From assembly GCA_964653145.1 (NCBI GenBank), contig CAZZCG010000022.1, positions 1 to 64,000 on the forward strand: 64,000 nt of DNA, given 5' to 3'. Below the pieces are notes generated by a model. It was not told the origin of the DNA. It worked only from the letters and a program-made list of their open reading frames with translations, and searched no databases. The translations under genes were made by a program, and so were the position numbers. This DNA comes from Pseudocalidococcus sp964653145. GTDB taxonomy: Bacteria > Cyanobacteriota > Cyanobacteriia > Thermosynechococcales > Thermosynechococcaceae. Below, in pieces: positions 43,691 through 52,685 of the stretch (the first letter of the stretch is position 1; each line of letters opens with the position of its first letter).

Positions 43691-46600
43691 CTACTTAAAA
43701 CTCATTGGTTGCCAGGCCCCAATGGGAACAAAGGCCGCCCAATAATAGGGTCGATGGCGAACATCCTCAGTTTTGAGAAAATCTAACTGGGCCTGGCGGA
43801 GGGCATCACTGCGACCTTCTCCCCGTTGAAGCCGTTGATAGTAGTTGATCATTAACTCCTTCGTGGCCACATCGTTCACATACCACAGACTCGTGAGTTG
43901 GGTTTCTGCGCCCGCTAAGGTAAAGGCTCGCCGGAGTCCGTAAACGCCCTCCCCAGTGGCCACATCCCCCAGGCCCGTTTGACAGGCAGAAAGCACTACT
44001 AATTGGGTTCCCCGTAGATCCAGGCCCGACACCTCCAAGGCGGTTAGAACCCCATCCTCTGAGCCACTTTTGCGAAGATTAAACCCGGCCAAGGCCAAAC
44101 CCGAGCGCAGAAGGGGATTACCGCTGAAGTCCTGGCTATTGTCGCTGAGCAAAATTGAACCCCGTTGATCTCTACCCGCGGCCTGGGACGTATTTCTGAG
44201 GAAAAAACCATGGGTAGCCAAGTGCAGGAGTTGGGGACGGGACAGTTGCTTAAGTTGATTTTCAGTGGCTGCATCTCCCGTAAAAACCTTGGCAGCGGGT
44301 AACAGAGCTTGAATGGCCGTGGCTTCAGGGGCGGTAGCAGCCAGGGGGCCAAAGGAAAGCTGAGCCAGATCCGTCGCCACTTGATTTGCCCCGCGCTGGG
44401 CCAAATAGACCGCTCCAGGTTGAGTTTGCCCGGGTTGATCGTATTGAGGATTGGCAAAAATTAAGGGGGGATTGGCCGCTGATGTATCCGGCTGCCGTAA
44501 CAAATCCCGCCCAGAGGTGAGGTAGGTGATTTTATAGGTTTCCAGCAGGTACCGGGCCTGGTCATCCATAAGGGCCGCAAAGGGAATCAGGTTGAATTCA
44601 CCATCGGGAGCAATCAAAAGGTGTTGGGTATTGCCCAGCTTGGCCCGAATTGGTGCAAAGATTAAGGCTTCTGTTTGCTGCGCAACCGCTTTAGTTTGCT
44701 GGAGGGGGATAAAGTCCTGGGGGTTGGCGATGGCCTGGCGAAAAGCGAGGAGTTGACCGTCAATTTTGGCCGCACTCCCCAGATCAACCCACTGCACCTC
44801 GCCACGGGGCAAGAGAATATAGGCCGCATAGCGGGGTTCCGCCAAATAGCCCGTTAAGGGATCAAAGCGGTTGAACTCTACAAATTCGATCAAGGCGGCA
44901 TCGGCTGGCAGTTTCTTTTGCACCGCCGCAATGGTTACCGGCTGAGTTTGTTCCTGGAAGGTGGCGCTTCGACTGCTGAGTTGTCCTTCCAATTGTTCAG
45001 CCTGAAGGCGTAGGGATTGCAACTGGCCTGGGGTGCGTTCAGGACTGTCGGGGGCAAAGGTCAAGGCGGCCATTTGACTGCGAATTTCACTGAGTTGATC
45101 CAACAGAGCCAAGTCCCCCTGGGACAAACTTCGCCGTAAATTCAAACTGGCATTACTGAGGACATCCAACACCCGTCCTTTTCGGCGCAAAATCGTCGTC
45201 AATGCCAGGGCCGCAGCTTCCTTGGATTGAGGCATACCCAGGAGATGGTAGCTAAGAACGCGACTGGTGGAACCACTGAAGGTACTCAGGTAATTGCGCT
45301 TATAGCTTTCGGAGCCAACGTTTAAGTTTCGGGTCAAATTTTGCTCTTCAATGGCCACCGCCCGTTCCAAATAGGGGAGGCCGCCGTTAAGGTTGTTATT
45401 CGCCCAGAGGAGTGAGGCAATGTTATTCAAACTGAGGGACACATCCGGGTGCTCTGGCCCCATGGCCGTCTCAATAATATTCAGACTGCGCTGGTAAAGC
45501 GGGAGGGCATCGGTATATTTTTTCTGAACGTAATAAAGATAGGCCAAGTTATTCAGGGTAATGCCCAGACTGGGATGGTTTGGCCCAAGAACCTTCTCTC
45601 GAATGGCTAAACTGCGCTGATAGTAGGGCAAGGCCAGGTCATAGCGCTCCAAAAGCTCGGCCAGGAATCCCAAATTATTCAGGCTTTGGGCCACATCTGG
45701 ATGATCTTGGCCAAGGGCCCGCTCACGAACCTCCAGGCCCCGGAGACCAAAATTCACGGCCCGCTCGTAATCATTTAGTTGTTGAAACAGTAAAGATAGG
45801 TTATTCAAGCTCTGGCCAACGAGGGCATGGTTGGGGCCATAAGCTTTTTCGCGAATTGCCAGGGCGCGCTCATAGAGGGGCAGGGCGGCTTCGTAGTTCC
45901 CTTGACTTTGGTAAACATGGGCCAAGTTGTTGAGGCGGGTACCCATGTAGGGGTGTTCTGGGCCTAAGACCTTTTCCGTAATTGCTAAGCTTTGTTGGTA
46001 CAGGGGCAAAGCACGGGCGTAGTCTCCCTGGGCCTGGTAGAGATAAGCCAGATTATTCAGGCTGGTGGCGGTTTGGGCATTATCCAGGCCAAGAAACTTC
46101 TGGCGTAGGGCTAAACCCCGCTCGGTCAAGGGCAACGCTGCGGTGAAGTTTCCCTGATCCATGTATAGCAACGCTAAGTTGGTCAAAACCTCGGCAATAT
46201 CCAGATGTTCTTGACCGTAGGCTTTTTCATACAGGGCCAGGCTTTTTAGGTAGAGGGGTAAGGCCGCGGCGTAGTTGCCCTGGGAATGATGTAGGAAGGC
46301 AATGTTGTTTAATCCAAGGGCAGCATTGGGGCTCTCAGGGCCTGAAATTTTCTCGGTAATGACTTGGCTGCGTTGAAACAACTCTAGGGCCGCCGGAAAA
46401 TTTCCCTGTTCTTGATGGAGGGTTGCCAGGTTGTTCAGGGTCAGGCCATATCCCGAAGACTCGGTATCCTGGTTGGTTTCGTGGAGCTTTAAGGCCCGTT
46501 GATAGAATTCGATGGCCCGCTCGTAATTGCCTTCCTGTTGCGCCACATAGCCCAAGTTGTTGTAGCTTGTGGATAACGCCAGGGAATTGGGGCCATAACT

Positions 46601-47020
46601 TTTCTGCCAGAGGTCTAGAGCCTGTTGGTAGTACTTAACCGCCTCGGTGAAGTTTCCCTGCATGTGGTACACATAACCAATGTTGTTCAGGCTTTGGGCA
46701 ACAAAGGGACTATCGGGACCTAATCTAGCCAGCCGCAACTGTAGAATTTTCCGATGGATATCCAGGGCCTGGGCGAATTCTCCTTTGCGGGCCAACTCTA
46801 CGGCGGACTCATTCAGCCGAGTTGCTTCCTCTAGGTCTGGGTCAGAGGCCGGGGCAACTGTCGGTTCCGCAGTCACCGTATCTTTGGGAGAAACCGCCGG
46901 ATTTTTAAGCACTCCCTGGCCTAGAACCCCATTGGCCAGCACCAGACTCGACAGGAGCGGAACAAAAGCTAGGGGAAATATCCGGTAAGAGCCACGATGG
47001 GGCTGATGATTTAAGTGCAT
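43691..47020 (-). CDS. exported TPR-CHAT protein (caspase-like)
   Basis: A 1109-residue protein. The N-terminus (IFPLAFVPLLSSLVLANGVLG) is a signal peptide or anchor. Residues about 60-575 hold around a dozen tandem 42-residue kinesin-light-chain-type TPRs (repeating NNLAxLYxxQGxYxxALPLYQRSLAIxEKxLGxxHP). The C-terminal CHAT domain (about 790-1105) carries the caspase-like dyad, His in LATHGFF (H937) and Cys in LSACQTGLG (C1013), so it should be a protease. TPR-CHAT proteins include the Craspase partner of type III-E CRISPR, but cyanobacteria have many non-CRISPR members, and no Cas gene is here. Its target is unknown. Confidence 0.9.
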   Translation of the reverse strand: MHLNHQPHRGSYRIFPLAFVPLLSSLVLANGVLGQGVLKNPAVSPKDTVTAEPTVAPASDPDLEEATRLNESAVELARKGEFAQALDIHRKILQLRLARLGPDSPFVAQSLNNIGYVYHMQGNFTEAVKYYQQALDLWQKSYGPNSLALSTSYNNLGYVAQQEGNYERAIEFYQRALKLHETNQDTESSGYGLTLNNLATLHQEQGNFPAALELFQRSQVITEKISGPESPNAALGLNNIAFLHHSQGNYAAALPLYLKSLALYEKAYGQEHLDIAEVLTNLALLYMDQGNFTAALPLTERGLALRQKFLGLDNAQTATSLNNLAYLYQAQGDYARALPLYQQSLAITEKVLGPEHPYMGTRLNNLAHVYQSQGNYEAALPLYERALAIREKAYGPNHALVGQSLNNLSLLFQQLNDYERAVNFGLRGLEVRERALGQDHPDVAQSLNNLGFLAELLERYDLALPYYQRSLAIREKVLGPNHPSLGITLNNLAYLYYVQKKYTDALPLYQRSLNIIETAMGPEHPDVSLSLNNIASLLWANNNLNGGLPYLERAVAIEEQNLTRNLNVGSESYKRNYLSTFSGSTSRVLSYHLLGMPQSKEAAALALTTILRRKGRVLDVLSNASLNLRRSLSQGDLALLDQLSEIRSQMAALTFAPDSPERTPGQLQSLRLQAEQLEGQLSSRSATFQEQTQPVTIAAVQKKLPADAALIEFVEFNRFDPLTGYLAEPRYAAYILLPRGEVQWVDLGSAAKIDGQLLAFRQAIANPQDFIPLQQTKAVAQQTEALIFAPIRAKLGNTQHLLIAPDGEFNLIPFAALMDDQARYLLETYKITYLTSGRDLLRQPDTSAANPPLIFANPQYDQPGQTQPGAVYLAQRGANQVATDLAQLSFGPLAATAPEATAIQALLPAAKVFTGDAATENQLKQLSRPQLLHLATHGFFLRNTSQAAGRDQRGSILLSDNSQDFSGNPLLRSGLALAGFNLRKSGSEDGVLTALEVSGLDLRGTQLVVLSACQTGLGDVATGEGVYGLRRAFTLAGAETQLTSLWYVNDVATKELMINYYQRLQRGEGRSDALRQAQLDFLKTEDVRHRPYYWAAFVPIGAWQPMSFK

Positions 47021-47173
47021 GGTCTGACCTCAGTTTTCCCAATGCTCCAGTTTAGGATGCTGCTCCACCTCAATTTTAGGCAAGGCTGAAAACCTTGGGC
47101 TTAAAGGTAACAACCCTGGAGCCGGGAGACTGAAAAATTTTGATAAGATCAGAAAACCACTTTGATTGGCTCC

Positions 47174-48238
47174 ATGCGTCAAACCTCTGATCTCCACGTT
47201 GTTGAAACTCGGCCCTTGTTATCACCCGCTACAATTCTTTCTCAACTCCCCACCAATCCCACCATTACTGGCCTGGTGGCTGACACTCGGGATCGGATTC
47301 GGGCCATTCTCAGAGGCCGAGATCAGCGGCTGTTGGTCGTGGTTGGCCCCTGCTCCATCCATGATGTTCGGGCCGCCTATGAGTATGGACAAAAACTCCA
47401 GCCCCTACGCACAGAACTGGCCGACTCCTTAGAAATTGTGATGCGGGTCTATTTTGAGAAGCCGCGCACCTCTGTGGGTTGGAAAGGGCTGATTAACGAT
47501 CCCCACTTGGATGACAGCTACGACATCAACACTGGCCTGCAACTGGCCCGGAAGCTACTGCTAGATTTAGCTGAAATCGGTATGCCCGCCGCCACGGAAT
47601 TGTTGGATCCCATCATTCCCCAGTACATTGCGGATCTGGTGGCCTGGACAGCCATTGGGGCTCGCACCACCGAAAGTCAAACCCACCGTCAAATGGCCTC
47701 GGGCCTTTCAATGCCTGTGGGGTTCAAAAATGGTACGGATGGTCACCTCGATTCCGCCATCAATGCAATGCTCGCTGCCCAGCAAACCCACCATTTTTTG
47801 GGAATTAATGCCCAAGGCCTGGCCAGCATCGTCACCACCACCGGCAATCCCGACAGCCATTTAGTTCTCCGCGGTGGCAAAGACGGCCCCAATTACTCCA
47901 GCGACCACATCGCCATGGCCGCCACTCTTCTCCAACACAAGGGCCTGCCCCAACGGATTATGGTCGACTGTAGCCATGCCAATGCCGCCAAAGATCACAA
48001 CAAACAAATCGATGTTTTAGGCAATATCGCCAGCCAACTCCAACGGGGGAATCGCCACATTCTGGGTGTGATGATTGAAAGCCATTTGGTCGCCGGCCGC
48101 CAAGCTATTCCTGGAGATTTGCGGCAACTCACCTATGGGCAAAGCATTACCGATGCCTGTGTTGATTTTCCCACTACCGTGGAGATGCTCCAAACCCTTG
48201 CTCAGTCTGTGCGGTCTCAAACCCTAGTTGTGCGGTAA
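47174..48238 (+). CDS. 3-deoxy-7-phosphoheptulonate (DAHP) synthase, class I
   Basis: A 354-residue enzyme condensing PEP and erythrose-4-phosphate, the entry to aromatic amino acid synthesis. It is of the AroG/F/H type, with VVGPCSIHD, YFEKPRTSVGWKGLINDPHLD, GARTTESQTHRQMASGLSMPVGFKNGTDG and MVDCSHANAAKDH. Such enzymes are usually feedback-inhibited by an aromatic amino acid, but which one cannot be read. ATG 47174 (MRQTSDLHV) is preferred over an in-frame TTG at 47162. The ABC permease gene starts 4 bases after the stop. Confidence 0.95.
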   Translation: MRQTSDLHVVETRPLLSPATILSQLPTNPTITGLVADTRDRIRAILRGRDQRLLVVVGPCSIHDVRAAYEYGQKLQPLRTELADSLEIVMRVYFEKPRTSVGWKGLINDPHLDDSYDINTGLQLARKLLLDLAEIGMPAATELLDPIIPQYIADLVAWTAIGARTTESQTHRQMASGLSMPVGFKNGTDGHLDSAINAMLAAQQTHHFLGINAQGLASIVTTTGNPDSHLVLRGGKDGPNYSSDHIAMAATLLQHKGLPQRIMVDCSHANAAKDHNKQIDVLGNIASQLQRGNRHILGVMIESHLVAGRQAIPGDLRQLTYGQSITDACVDFPTTVEMLQTLAQSVRSQTLVVR

Positions 48239-48241
48239 GGA

Positions 48242-49384
48242 ATGCGGCCTTGGCAACAACTGCGGCATAATCCCCTCGCTAAAGTTGGGGCCGTTGTTCT
48301 CCTGCTTTTGTACCTGCTGGCGATGGCTGCGGATTTTGTTGCGCCCTACGATCCCTATGCCAGCCAAGCCGAGGGTGCCCTCTTACCCCCTACTCAAATC
48401 TATTGGCGGGATTCCGCCGGGCAGTTCATCGGTCCCCATGTCTATCCCACCACTCTTGGCCCCGTCAGTTTAGAAACAGGGGAGCGCCCCTTAAACGTTG
48501 ACCGTAATCAACCCTCCCCGTTACGTCTATTTGTTCAGGGCTTTGACTATCGGTTTTTACAAATCAGTCTGCCTCTCCCCACCCGCTGGGCATGGCCAGA
48601 GTTAGAGATTCAGCCGCGGGTGGTTTTTCCTGGTTTCCCGAGTCGATTACATCTGTTTGGGACGGCGGGGCCTGGGACGATAAATCTGCTGGGCACCGAT
48701 GAACAAGCCCGAGATCAATTCAGTCGCCTATGGTTTGGGGCCCGGATTAGCCTCAGCATCGGCCTGGTGGGTGTGGCTGTGGCCTTTCCCCTAGGGATGT
48801 TGGTGGGGGGGATTTCCGGCTATTTTGGTGGCTGGTGGGATGCTGGAATGATGCGGATTGTGGAAGTGCTGATGACGATTCCCACTATTTATTTATTAGT
48901 GGCCCTGGCTGCTGTGTTGCCCGCCGGTTTGAGCAGTGCTGAGCGGTTTTTGCTGATTGTTTTGATTACGTCCTTTGTGAGTTGGGCAGGCCTGGCGCGG
49001 GTGATTCGCGGGCAAGTGCTCTCATTAAAATCCCAAACCTACATCCAGGCCACAGTTGCCATGGGGGGGCGTTCCCTTTACATTATCGTCCGGCATATTT
49101 TGCCCCAAACAGCTACCTATGTGATTATTGCAGCCACTCTGTCTATTCCCAACTTTATTGTGGCGGAATCGGTCTTAAGCCTGATCGGCCTGGGGATTCA
49201 GCAGCCAGATCCCTCCTGGGGAAATATGTTATCGCTGGCTACCAATGCCTCGATTCTGATTCTCCAGCCCTGGTTGATCTGGCCCCCAGCTATGCTGATT
49301 GTCCTAACGGTGCTCTCGTTTAATGTGCTCGGAGACGTATTACGGGATGCTCTTGATCCGAAAAACATCAACCCCAGCTCCTAA
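48242..49384 (+). CDS. ABC transporter permease, DppC/OppC type
   Basis: A 380-residue permease of peptide/nickel-type importers. The first membrane helix (AVVLLLLYLLAMAADFVAPY) is followed by an unusually long extracytoplasmic insertion of about 130 residues. The permease domain comes next with helices from about 175 on (ISLSIGLVGVAVAFPLGMLVGGISGYFGG), and the ATPase-contact EAA-like loop is near QATVAMGGRSLYIIVRHILPQTATYVI. No binding protein, second permease or ATPase is encoded nearby, so its partners must lie elsewhere in the genome. It starts 4 bases after the DAHP synthase gene and is probably cotranscribed with it. Confidence 0.9.
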   Translation: MRPWQQLRHNPLAKVGAVVLLLLYLLAMAADFVAPYDPYASQAEGALLPPTQIYWRDSAGQFIGPHVYPTTLGPVSLETGERPLNVDRNQPSPLRLFVQGFDYRFLQISLPLPTRWAWPELEIQPRVVFPGFPSRLHLFGTAGPGTINLLGTDEQARDQFSRLWFGARISLSIGLVGVAVAFPLGMLVGGISGYFGGWWDAGMMRIVEVLMTIPTIYLLVALAAVLPAGLSSAERFLLIVLITSFVSWAGLARVIRGQVLSLKSQTYIQATVAMGGRSLYIIVRHILPQTATYVIIAATLSIPNFIVAESVLSLIGLGIQQPDPSWGNMLSLATNASILILQPWLIWPPAMLIVLTVLSFNVLGDVLRDALDPKNINPSS

Positions 49385-49522
49385 ACAGTAGTCCCAATGG
49401 ATTCCATGCAGGAGCGGGCAGAAACTTCAAAAAACGTAACGTATCATACGAAGTCCCTGGGACTTTTAGGCTAGGCTATTGTTACAACGAGGATACCCTC
49501 ACGAGGCACCACCGGAAAAATT

Positions 49523-49723
49523 ATGATGGAACCCCTACTCACCATTACCCCAGACGCCTCGGATTCATCGCAGGTCTGGACTTCCCTGAAGCGGGCAATT
49601 GCTCAAAGTTCAGGATTTAAGCGCTGGTTGCAGGAAACCCATTTACGCTCCTTGAAGGATACAGATTTAGATAGCCAAGTTTCTGCCTATTTGCGTCAAA
49701 CCCTGGAAACTTTAGCTTACTAA
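49523..49723 (+). CDS. 66-residue conserved hypothetical protein
   Basis: A small soluble protein, mostly helical, ending with a Lys/Arg-containing segment and LRQTLETLAY (SGFKRWLQETHLRSLKDTDLD in the middle). I recognise similar short cyanobacterial proteins but no function. Its stop lies 2 bases before the start of the esterase gene, so the two are probably translationally coupled. A tandem ATG start (MMEPLL) is present. No membrane segment or cysteine is seen. Confidence 0.7.
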   Translation: MMEPLLTITPDASDSSQVWTSLKRAIAQSSGFKRWLQETHLRSLKDTDLDSQVSAYLRQTLETLAY

Positions 49724-49725
49724 CT

Positions 49726-50346
49726 GTGGCCATGGTAACGGCGTTGATCCAGCCCTTAGCGTTCCCGAATCCGCCTTTACTTGATCCTCAGGGTTGGCTA
49801 GTTCTTCTTCACGGTTGGGGGGCAAATGCCCAGGATTTACTCTCCCTAGCCCCGATCCTGCACCTCGAAAATTGGCAGGTTTATTGCCTAGAGGCTCCTT
49901 GGCCCCACCCGCAAATTCCCGCTGGCAAGATGTGGTACAACCTTGAGGACTTGGTTACGAAACCCGGACTCAGGGAAAGCCGAAACGCCCTTTTGCACTG
50001 GTTGACAACTGCTGATCTGGATTTACGCCGAGCTGTTTTGGCCGGATTTTCCCAAGGTGGGGCGATGACCTTAGAGGTGGGCCTGGGGTTAAACTGTCGC
50101 GGCCTGGTCGTTTGGAGTGGTTATTTACACTCTGGCCTATCTTTAACATCACCCGCTCCCCCAACTTTGATGATTCACGGCCAGCAGGATGCAGTGGTTC
50201 CGGTGGGGATTGCCCAGGCCAGTGTCCATGAACTCAAAGGTGCGGGGATTTCGGTGGCCTATCACGAGCTAAATATGGGCCATGAAATTAATGCCGAGGC
50301 TTTGACGCTGGCTCGCAACTTTATCTTGACGGGAAGTTCACTCTAA
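49726..50346 (+). CDS. alpha/beta-hydrolase, phospholipase/carboxylesterase family
   Basis: A 206-residue hydrolase of the carboxylesterase/acyl-protein-thioesterase group. It has the oxyanion region VLLHGWGANAQDL, the nucleophile elbow GFSQGGAM (Ser), an aspartate in IHGQQDAVVPV and a catalytic His in MGHEIN. It is likely cytoplasmic, as no signal peptide is seen. Natural substrate is unknown; short-chain esters or acylated proteins are usual for the family. It follows the 66-residue gene with a 2-base gap. Confidence 0.9.
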   Translation: MAMVTALIQPLAFPNPPLLDPQGWLVLLHGWGANAQDLLSLAPILHLENWQVYCLEAPWPHPQIPAGKMWYNLEDLVTKPGLRESRNALLHWLTTADLDLRRAVLAGFSQGGAMTLEVGLGLNCRGLVVWSGYLHSGLSLTSPAPPTLMIHGQQDAVVPVGIAQASVHELKGAGISVAYHELNMGHEINAEALTLARNFILTGSSL

Positions 50347-50408
50347 GTCCTAGAAATTAAGAAACTACCTGGGTGAAATATCTGGAAATCCAAAAACTTA
50401 GCCCAGGC

Positions 50409-50843
50409 CTAGAGGGGACAAAGCTGGCAATCTTTACACAAACTGAGTTCTGTGCCTTGGGCATTCCAATAAACTTCATCAAAAATTTCATAGAGGATAA
50501 ATAGGCCGCGCCCAGTTTCGGCCGTTGTCTCCGGCAATAACTCATCCACCACAACGGAATGGGAACAGGGGGGATCAAAGCCTTCACCTTGATCTGTAAT
50601 CACCCAGTGGATTTGGTCTTCTGTAATGGAGTAGCGGACAAGAACAACTTTTTGGGGGTTTAGCTCGTTCCCGTGTTTAGCAGCATTGACCAAGGCTTCT
50701 TGGAGCCCTAGGCGAACTTCCTCACGGATGGTTTCTGGGACATGGATCAGCAGTCTTTCGAGGACAGGTTGAAGGAAGAGGGTGGAGGGAAAACTAAGGG
50801 TACTCCATTGGGGAGCTTGAACCGAATACATTACAGCAGTCAT
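50409..50843 (-). CDS. RsbW/SpoIIAB-like anti-sigma factor or histidine-kinase-like ATPase
   Basis: A protein of about 144 residues (start MTAVMYSVQ; the frame opens 12 codons earlier) with a GHKL ATPase fold. The N-box helix is REEVRLGLQEALVNAAKHGN and the G1-box is DQGEGFDPP, followed by GRGLFILYEIFDE. Such single-domain kinases phosphorylate anti-anti-sigma (STAS) proteins and bind sigma factors in partner-switch systems. A SigF-type factor is encoded at 26.5 kb, but no STAS or PP2C protein adjoins this gene, so the partner is unproven. A short Cys-containing C-terminus (LCKDCQLCPL) is a distinctive detail. Confidence 0.85.
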   Translation of the reverse strand: MTAVMYSVQAPQWSTLSFPSTLFLQPVLERLLIHVPETIREEVRLGLQEALVNAAKHGNELNPQKVVLVRYSITEDQIHWVITDQGEGFDPPCSHSVVVDELLPETTAETGRGLFILYEIFDEVYWNAQGTELSLCKDCQLCPL

Positions 50844-51000
50844 TTGCGAACGACCTTTGAACGATGGAGCTTTATCCACACAATCGGAGACCGGCTGGCC
50901 AAGGGGGATTCAAGGGAGTGTTCGCGAGGCGCAAAAGTGGGAGTAAGGTAGCCAACCATATCTCAGATCATAACAAGCCCTAGGAGTAACCACAAGACGC

Positions 51001-52557
51001 TCAAAATTCCAGGGGGGAAAACCGACTCTGGTAGAGTTTGACAATTTCCGCAGTAACTTCAGCAATACTAAGGTGATCCGTGAGTAGCTCAATGGCATCG
51101 GGAGCGGGACGAAAGGGGGCATAGGCTCGATGTTGGTCAGTGTAATCCCGTTGGCTAATCTCGGCCTGAAGTGCTTCAAGGGTGATCTCGCTAGTGCCCA
51201 GGCCCTGAAGTTCTTGCCACCGCCGCCGCGCCCGTTCTTCCACTGAGGCAGTCAAAAAAATCTTCAAACCGGCCTGGGGAAACACATGGGTGCCAATATC
51301 CCGTCCTTCTGCGGCTACACCCCCGTAGCGGCCAAGGCTTTGCTGTTGCTCCACAAGGATTTTCCGAACTGCAGGTTGGGCGGCGACTTGGGAAACAAAC
51401 TGAGTGACGGCGGGGGTGCGAATGGCCTGGGTGACATCTTGATCATTGACAAGAACTTGGGGCGGTAGATTGGGGTCTGGGTTTGGCGCAAATGTAATCT
51501 GACATTGACTCACGGCTTCTGCCACAGCAATCCCATCAGCCAGATCAACCTGGGTTTGTTTGAGCCACCACGTCACCGCCCGGTACATGGCTCCGGTATC
51601 AAGGTATAGCAACCCCAGTGCTTGGGCCGCCTGACGTGTCACGGTGGATTTACCGGCCCCGGCTGGCCCATCAATGGCTAAAATTGGCGGTCGGGCATCC
51701 AATAAACAATTATCAATTAAGCGAGTTGTTCCTATTTTCACCGCAACCATAATCCGGGCCTGGGGGTCAATGGTGTTAATCGGGGCCAGGGATTCCGGAG
51801 CCACTAAATCCACATAGTCAATGGCCATGTCCGGCGTGGAGCTCAAAGGGATTCTGACCGCATCCAAAAGCCGTTCCCTCTCGCGGATCCCTTGTCGAAA
51901 TAGGTGCTGGGCCTGGGATAGGGCGGCATAAATGCTAGTGGCGGTTGTGTATTCTGCTGGGGATAGATACTGATTGCGGGAACTCAGGGCCAGCCCAGAG
52001 GTTTCTCGGACAATTGGTACGGCAACAATGCGGATCGGCAAATTTAAGTCATGGACGAGGCGACGAATAATTACCAATTGCTGGGCATCTTTTTCGCCAA
52101 AGTAAGCACGCTGGGGTTGCACGAGATTAAATAATTTGAGCACAACCGTAGCCACTCCCTGAAAATGCCCAGGACGACTTCGGCCACAGAGCACAGTGGT
52201 TAATTCTGGGGGTGGGGTAACCAAAGTTTGGTTCTGTTCCGATGCGGGATAAAGCTCTGCAACGCTGGGGGCAAAAACCACATCCACACCCGCTTGCTGG
52301 CACAGGTCGCAATCCTGCTCCAAATTGCGGGGATAACGGGCAAGATCTTCCTGAGGACTGAACTGGAGGGGATTGACAAAAATTGAGGTGATGACAATTT
52401 CACACTCTTGCCGGGCCTGGTGAATTAGGGCTAAATGTCCCGCGTGTAGGGCTCCCATCGTTGGGACAAGTCCAATCTGCTGAGGGCCTGAAGAGTTGTG
52501 TTCCCGAATTGAATGTAAAAAAGTTGCCAGGCCCGCCCGGGTTTTGAGTAACCGCAT
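51001..52557 (-). CDS. panC: bifunctional pantoate--beta-alanine ligase / (d)CMP kinase
   Basis: A 518-residue fusion known from cyanobacteria. Residues 1-285 are pantothenate synthetase, with TMGALHAGHLALI (33-45), the KMSKS-like SSRNQYLS and the catalytic His pair. Residues about 292-510 are cytidylate kinase, with P-loop GPAGAGKST (297-305), DTGAMYRAVT and AAEGRDIGTHVFP. It serves coenzyme A synthesis and pyrimidine nucleotide metabolism in one polypeptide. Both halves look intact. The start ATG at 52557 suits the usual N-terminus RLLKTRAGL. Confidence 0.95.
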   Translation of the reverse strand: MRLLKTRAGLATFLHSIREHNSSGPQQIGLVPTMGALHAGHLALIHQARQECEIVITSIFVNPLQFSPQEDLARYPRNLEQDCDLCQQAGVDVVFAPSVAELYPASEQNQTLVTPPPELTTVLCGRSRPGHFQGVATVVLKLFNLVQPQRAYFGEKDAQQLVIIRRLVHDLNLPIRIVAVPIVRETSGLALSSRNQYLSPAEYTTATSIYAALSQAQHLFRQGIRERERLLDAVRIPLSSTPDMAIDYVDLVAPESLAPINTIDPQARIMVAVKIGTTRLIDNCLLDARPPILAIDGPAGAGKSTVTRQAAQALGLLYLDTGAMYRAVTWWLKQTQVDLADGIAVAEAVSQCQITFAPNPDPNLPPQVLVNDQDVTQAIRTPAVTQFVSQVAAQPAVRKILVEQQQSLGRYGGVAAEGRDIGTHVFPQAGLKIFLTASVEERARRRWQELQGLGTSEITLEALQAEISQRDYTDQHRAYAPFRPAPDAIELLTDHLSIAEVTAEIVKLYQSRFSPLEF

Positions 52558-52685
52558 TAAGAGAAAAGTGTCCGTTTTGTCCGGTGTGATGTTGTCCTTG
52601 GGTAGAATAGCCTAATTCCGGCTCTAGTAGATGGACCGGTCGGAGTGAATATACCTAGGGTGGCAGGACAGCCAGGATCATTGGA

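Noticed and set aside
43691..47020. TPR-CHAT protein as part of a type III-E CRISPR (Craspase) system
   Set aside because: No Cas gene or CRISPR array is present, and the N-terminal signal segment suggests export.
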